9,689 nt of DNA from an uncultured Xanthobacteraceae bacterium. Its GTDB lineage: Bacteria; Pseudomonadota; Alphaproteobacteria; Rhizobiales; Xanthobacteraceae. The stretch is taken from contig CATPBC010000169.1 of assembly GCA_955652195.1 (NCBI GenBank), positions 1-9,689 of the forward strand, given 5' to 3'. Positions 7,085 through 9,689 of the stretch are shown piece after piece; positions within the stretch are counted from its first letter, which is position 1; each line of letters starts with the position of its first letter. A model generated the notes under the pieces. The model was not told the DNA's origin. It searched no databases and saw only the letters and a program-made list of their open reading frames with translations. The position numbers and the translations under genes are program-made.

Positions 7085-7102
7085 TTCAAACGCTAGTTTG
7101 AA
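7085..7102. promoter_or_regulatory. Dyad TTCAAAC-GCTA-GTTTGAA upstream of the ilv promoter
   Basis: A perfect 7-bp inverted repeat with a 4-bp centre lies 42 nt before the ilv -35 box. One more copy of the half-site, GTTTGAA, occurs at 7181-7187, right at the predicted transcription start. This layout would suit an activator or repressor site, but no known regulator motif is identified. Confidence 0.3.
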
Positions 7103-7144
7103 GACCGCAGCGCGTGCGCCAGCCAGATTGTTGCCGCAATTGGC

Positions 7145-7173
7145 TTGACCCATCCTGACACAATGCTTATAAA
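7145..7173 (+). promoter_or_regulatory. Sigma-70-type promoter of the ilvBN operon
   Basis: TTGACC (7145-7150) and TATAAA (7168-7173) are separated by exactly 17 nt. Transcription would start near 7180, giving about 34 nt before the leader peptide's GTG. This placement ahead of the leader peptide and attenuator is what a transcription-attenuation system needs. Confidence 0.75.
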
Positions 7174-7213
7174 CGCTCGCGTTTGAACAACCAGCACGGA
7201 AAGAGGCCGACGC

Positions 7214-7270
7214 GTGCGTCCGTTCCTTTCGCTGATCCTCGTATCGAAGCGCACCGCCGGGGGTAGCTAA
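7214..7270 (+). CDS. Branched-chain amino-acid leader peptide (ilv attenuation)
   Basis: This is a short open frame of 18 codons starting with GTG and ending in TAA: MRPFLSLILVSKRTAGGS. GGAAAGAGG lies 7 nt upstream as ribosome-binding site. Five of the six codons at 7226-7243 encode Leu, Leu, Ile, Leu and Val, the end products (or relatives) of the pathway opened by ilvB. In leader-peptide attenuation a ribosome stalls at such codons when the charged tRNAs are scarce, which stops the downstream terminator from forming. Caulobacter ilvBN is a known alphaproteobacterial case of ilv attenuation. The peptide itself probably has no separate function. It is supported by the order of promoter, ribosome site, leader, hairpins, T-run and ilvB. 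Translation has not been shown. Confidence 0.82.
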   Translation: MRPFLSLILVSKRTAGGS

Positions 7271-7296
7271 GCTACCCGCGAGACGTGGCGGTGCGC
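7249..7296 (+). promoter_or_regulatory. Nested leader hairpins of the ilv attenuator
   Basis: The outer stem is 10 perfect bp: GCGCACCGCC (7249-7258) with GGCGGTGCGC (7287-7296). The inner stem is 7 bp, GGGTAGC/GCTACCC (7261-7267/7271-7277), closing on a 3-nt loop that is the leader peptide's TAA. The outer 5' arm lies within the leader frame, 5 nt past the Leu/Ile/Val codons, where a stalled ribosome would mask it. This fits the pause or anti-antiterminator role. A competing antiterminator is not obvious; the best I see is CCGCGAG (7276-7282) with CTCGAGG (7308-7314), six pairs with one mismatch, which would disturb the terminator. Confidence 0.65.
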
Positions 7297-7300
7297 GACC

Positions 7301-7323
7301 AAGGGCCCTCGAGGCCCTTTTTT
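7301..7323 (+). terminator. Intrinsic terminator (attenuator) before ilvB
   Basis: AAGGGCC (7301-7307) and GGCCCTT (7313-7319) form a 7-bp stem with a CTCGA loop, ending in six T's (7318-7323). Two more T-rich tracts follow (7330-7336 and 7344-7348). It lies between the leader peptide and ilvB, about 64 nt before the ilvB start, so its job is premature termination when branched-chain amino acids are plentiful. Confidence 0.87.
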
Positions 7324-7386
7324 GTTACGTTTTTTTGTTACCCTTTTTGTTGCTTGGAGTTCGACGGGTAGAGCATGGAGAGTGCG

Positions 7387-9144
7387 ATGACTGAAATGAC
7401 CGGCGCAGAAATGGTGATCGCGGCGCTCGCCGATCAAGGCGTCGAGCACATCTTCGGCTATCCCGGCGGCGCGGTGCTGCCGATCTATGACGCGCTGTTT
7501 CAACAAGAGAAGGTGCGGCACATTCTGGTGCGCCACGAGCAAGGCGCGGTGCATGCCGCCGAAGGCTACGCCCGCTCGACCGGCAAAGTCGGCGCCGTGC
7601 TGGTGACGTCGGGCCCTGGCGCCACCAATGCAGTCACCGGGCTGACCGATGCATTATGCGACTCGGTCCCGCTCGTCGTCATCACCGGACAAGTGCCGAC
7701 CCATCTGATCGGCAATGACGCGTTCCAGGAATGCGACACGGTCGGCATCACGCGGCCCTGCACCAAGTACAATTATCTCGTCAAATCGGTCGCCGATCTG
7801 CCGCGCGTGCTGCACGAAGCGTTTCACATCGCCTCGAGCGGCCGTCCCGGGCCGGTCGTCGTTGATATTCCCAAGGACATCCAGTTCGCCAAAGGGCGCT
7901 ATTTCAAACCGACGGAATTCGATCATCGCGGCTATCGTCCCAAGCTCAAGGGCGATCCGGACAGGATCAAGCGCGCTGTGGAAATGATGGCGGCCGCCAA
8001 ACGTCCGCTCTTTTACACTGGCGGCGGCGTGATCAATTCCGGCCGCCGCGCCAGCGATCTGTTGCGCGAACTGGTCAAGCTCACCGGCTTCCCGCTCACC
8101 TCGACGCTGATGGGGCTTGGCGCTTTTCCAGCCGCCGATCCGCAATGGCTCGGCATGCTCGGCATGCACGGTACCTGGGAAGCGAATTGGTCGATGCACG
8201 ATTGCGATCTGATGATCGCGGTCGGCTCGCGGTTTGACGATCGCATCACCGGCCGGCTCGACGCCTTCTCGCCCGGCTCGAAAAAAATTCACATCGACAT
8301 CGACCCGTCATCCATCAACAAGAACGTCAAAGTCGATGTGCCGATCGTCGGCGATTGCGCCCATGTGCTCGAGGATTTGCTGCGCGTTTGGCGCGAGGGC
8401 GGCGCCAAGACGGACAGGAAGGCGCTCGACGCCTGGTGGGCGCAGATCGGCAAATGGCGCGCGAAGAATTCGCTGGCCTATCGCAACTCGAACGAAATCA
8501 TCAAGCCGCAATACGCGATCCAGCGCCTCTACGAGCTCACCAAGGATCGCGACACCTACATCACCACGGAAGTGGGACAGCATCAGATGTGGGCCGCCCA
8601 GTTCTACCATTTCCAGGAGCCGACCCGCTGGATGACGTCGGGTGGTTTGGGCACGATGGGCTACGGCCTGCCGGCATCGGTCGGCGTGCAGCTTGCCCAT
8701 CCGGATTCGCTTGTCATCGACATTGCCGGCGAGGCCTCGGTGCTGATGACCATGCAAGAAATGTCGACGGCGGTGCAATACGAACTGCCGATCAAGATTT
8801 TCATCATCAATAATCAATATATGGGGATGGTGCGCCAGTGGCAGGAATTGCTGCACGGCGGTCGCTATTCGCATTCCTACACCGAAGCGCTGCCGGATTT
8901 CGTCAAGCTGGCGGAGGCCTATCACGCCCACGGTATTCGCTGCGAGCATCCGGGCGAGCTCGACGACAAGATCCGGGAAATGATCGAGGTCGACAAGCCG
9001 GTCATTTTCGATTGCGTGGTCGATCCGGCGGAGAATTGCTTCCCGATGATCCCGTCGGGCCGCGCGCACAACGAAATGCTGCTCGGCGACGCCACCACAC
9101 GCGTCGAAGACGCGGTGACCGAGAAAGGCAAGATGCTAGTGTGA
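7387..9144 (+). CDS. ilvB: Acetolactate synthase (acetohydroxyacid synthase), large catalytic subunit
   Basis: This is the first common enzyme of valine, leucine and isoleucine synthesis. It condenses pyruvate with a second pyruvate or with 2-oxobutyrate, using ThDP, Mg2+ and FAD. From ATG 7387 it is 585 aa, normal for the family (also named ilvI). The N-terminal ThDP domain shows FGYPGGAVLPIYD and RHEQGAVHAAEGYAR with catalytic Glu51. The central FAD-binding domain has RFDDRITG (282-289). The C-terminal ThDP domain has GEAS...NNQYMGMVRQWQ and ends with NCFPMIPSGRAHNEMLL. The metal-binding motif, normally GD(G/A), reads GEA here (Glu449), a conservative change. ATG 7387 is preferred because GGAG (7377-7380) lies 6 nt before it; ATG 7375, four codons earlier, is the alternative. 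Expression is probably set by the upstream attenuator. The small-subunit gene follows after 35 nt. Confidence 0.97.
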   Translation: MTEMTGAEMVIAALADQGVEHIFGYPGGAVLPIYDALFQQEKVRHILVRHEQGAVHAAEGYARSTGKVGAVLVTSGPGATNAVTGLTDALCDSVPLVVITGQVPTHLIGNDAFQECDTVGITRPCTKYNYLVKSVADLPRVLHEAFHIASSGRPGPVVVDIPKDIQFAKGRYFKPTEFDHRGYRPKLKGDPDRIKRAVEMMAAAKRPLFYTGGGVINSGRRASDLLRELVKLTGFPLTSTLMGLGAFPAADPQWLGMLGMHGTWEANWSMHDCDLMIAVGSRFDDRITGRLDAFSPGSKKIHIDIDPSSINKNVKVDVPIVGDCAHVLEDLLRVWREGGAKTDRKALDAWWAQIGKWRAKNSLAYRNSNEIIKPQYAIQRLYELTKDRDTYITTEVGQHQMWAAQFYHFQEPTRWMTSGGLGTMGYGLPASVGVQLAHPDSLVIDIAGEASVLMTMQEMSTAVQYELPIKIFIINNQYMGMVRQWQELLHGGRYSHSYTEALPDFVKLAEAYHAHGIRCEHPGELDDKIREMIEVDKPVIFDCVVDPAENCFPMIPSGRAHNEMLLGDATTRVEDAVTEKGKMLV

Positions 9145-9179
9145 CCAACCGCCGACCGAGATCTCGCGGAGGAACCGCA

Positions 9180-9689
9180 GTGACCACGAGCGCGACTACG
9201 ACGCACTATCCGGCCATGACCACCGCCGAGCCGGTCGAGACGCGCACCTTGTGCGTCCTGGTCGACAACGAACCCGGCGTGTTGGCGCGGGTGATCGGGT
9301 TGTTCGCCGGCCGCGGCTACAACATCGACTCGCTCACCGTGTCGGAAACCGAGCACGAAAAGCACTTGTCGCGGATCACGATCGTGACGCGCGGCACGGC
9401 GATGGTGCTTGAGCAAATCAAAAATCAGCTCGATCGGCTGGTGCCAGTGCACCGCGTGGTCGATCTGAGCGTCGGCGGCCCGGCAATCGCGCGCGAATTG
9501 GCCATGGTCAAGGTGCGCGGCAGCGGCGAGCATCGCATGGAGGCGCTACGGCTGGCCGACGCGTTCCGCGCCCGCGTCATCGATGCGACCACCGAAAGCT
9601 TCGTCTTCGAGATCACCGGCGCCTCGGACAAGATCGAAAGCTTCATCAATTTGATGCTGCCGGTCGGCTTGGTCGAGGTATCGCGCACC
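9180..9689 (+). CDS. ilvN: Acetolactate synthase small (regulatory) subunit, 3' end cut by window
   Basis: This is the regulatory partner of ilvB (also called ilvH): it activates the large subunit and carries valine feedback inhibition. The window holds 170 codons from the GTG at 9180; the frame is still open at the edge and probably only some ten residues are missing. GGAGGAA (9168-9174) gives an excellent ribosome site 5 nt before the GTG, and the internal ATG at 9216 has none. Residues 22-98 are the ACT domain, with LVDNEPGVLARVIGLFAGRG and YNIDSLTV, the usual valine-binding region. The second domain begins near 105 (RELAMVKV) and runs to the edge (LPVGLVEVSRT). The first 20 residues are a Thr-rich extension of no known role. 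Its place 35 nt after ilvB indicates co-transcription. Confidence 0.96.
   Translation, partial: MTTSATTTHYPAMTTAEPVETRTLCVLVDNEPGVLARVIGLFAGRGYNIDSLTVSETEHEKHLSRITIVTRGTAMVLEQIKNQLDRLVPVHRVVDLSVGGPAIARELAMVKVRGSGEHRMEALRLADAFRARVIDATTESFVFEITGASDKIESFINLMLPVGLVEVSRT

Noticed and set aside
7654..9069. Long minus-strand open frames inside ilvB (7654-8292, 8308-9069)
   Set aside because: They lie fully within the well-supported ilvB and have the composition typical of antisense frames at high GC.
1..9689. CRISPR array, tRNA/rRNA gene, insertion sequence or attachment site
   Set aside because: No regularly spaced repeats, tRNA-like cloverleaf, transposase or integrase motif, or terminal repeats were seen on either strand.

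Overview
The window looks like a chromosomal segment of a high-GC alphaproteobacterium. The best fit is Hyphomicrobiales (Rhizobiales) near the Bradyrhizobium/Rhodopseudomonas group. This rests on the flavour of the MiaA, acetolactate synthase and HisKA_2 kinase sequences and on the position of an acetolactate synthase operon near miaA. No database search was possible, so the genus is an inference.

Left to right: the 3' end of miaA (tRNA A37 prenylation, + strand) is followed by a soluble orphan HisKA_2-type histidine kinase (+). Convergent to it is a two-gene minus-strand operon: a TonB-dependent outer-membrane receptor of siderophore type, overlapping by 7 nt a PepSY/TM inner-membrane protein of the FoxB/PiuB-like reductase class. 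This operon is preceded by a clear cobalamin (B12) riboswitch at 5543-5717. Next comes an unrecognised exported, helix-rich protein (minus strand). A divergent intergenic region follows, and then the ilv operon on the + strand: a strong sigma-70-type promoter, an 18-residue leader peptide rich in Leu/Ile/Val codons, nested hairpins, an intrinsic terminator (attenuator), ilvB (acetolactate synthase large subunit) and the start of ilvN/ilvH (small subunit, cut by the window edge).

Two regulatory systems stand out. (1) A B12 riboswitch controls a receptor whose plug looks like a siderophore receptor, coupled to a PepSY/TM reductase-like protein. This suggests a corrinoid, or cobalt/iron-chelate, import module that differs from the classical BtuB-BtuFCD arrangement. 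(2) Transcription attenuation of ilvBN appears to depend on a branched-chain-amino-acid leader peptide whose stop codon forms the loop of an RNA hairpin. The kinase, the receptor operon and the exported protein lie between two housekeeping loci and look like an accessory block.

Gaps: 317-502 and 1400-1568 hold only weak dyads. 5399-5871 is occupied by the riboswitch, its expression platform and a probable terminator. 6949-7144 holds palindromes of unknown role. No tRNA, rRNA, insertion sequence or CRISPR array was seen.
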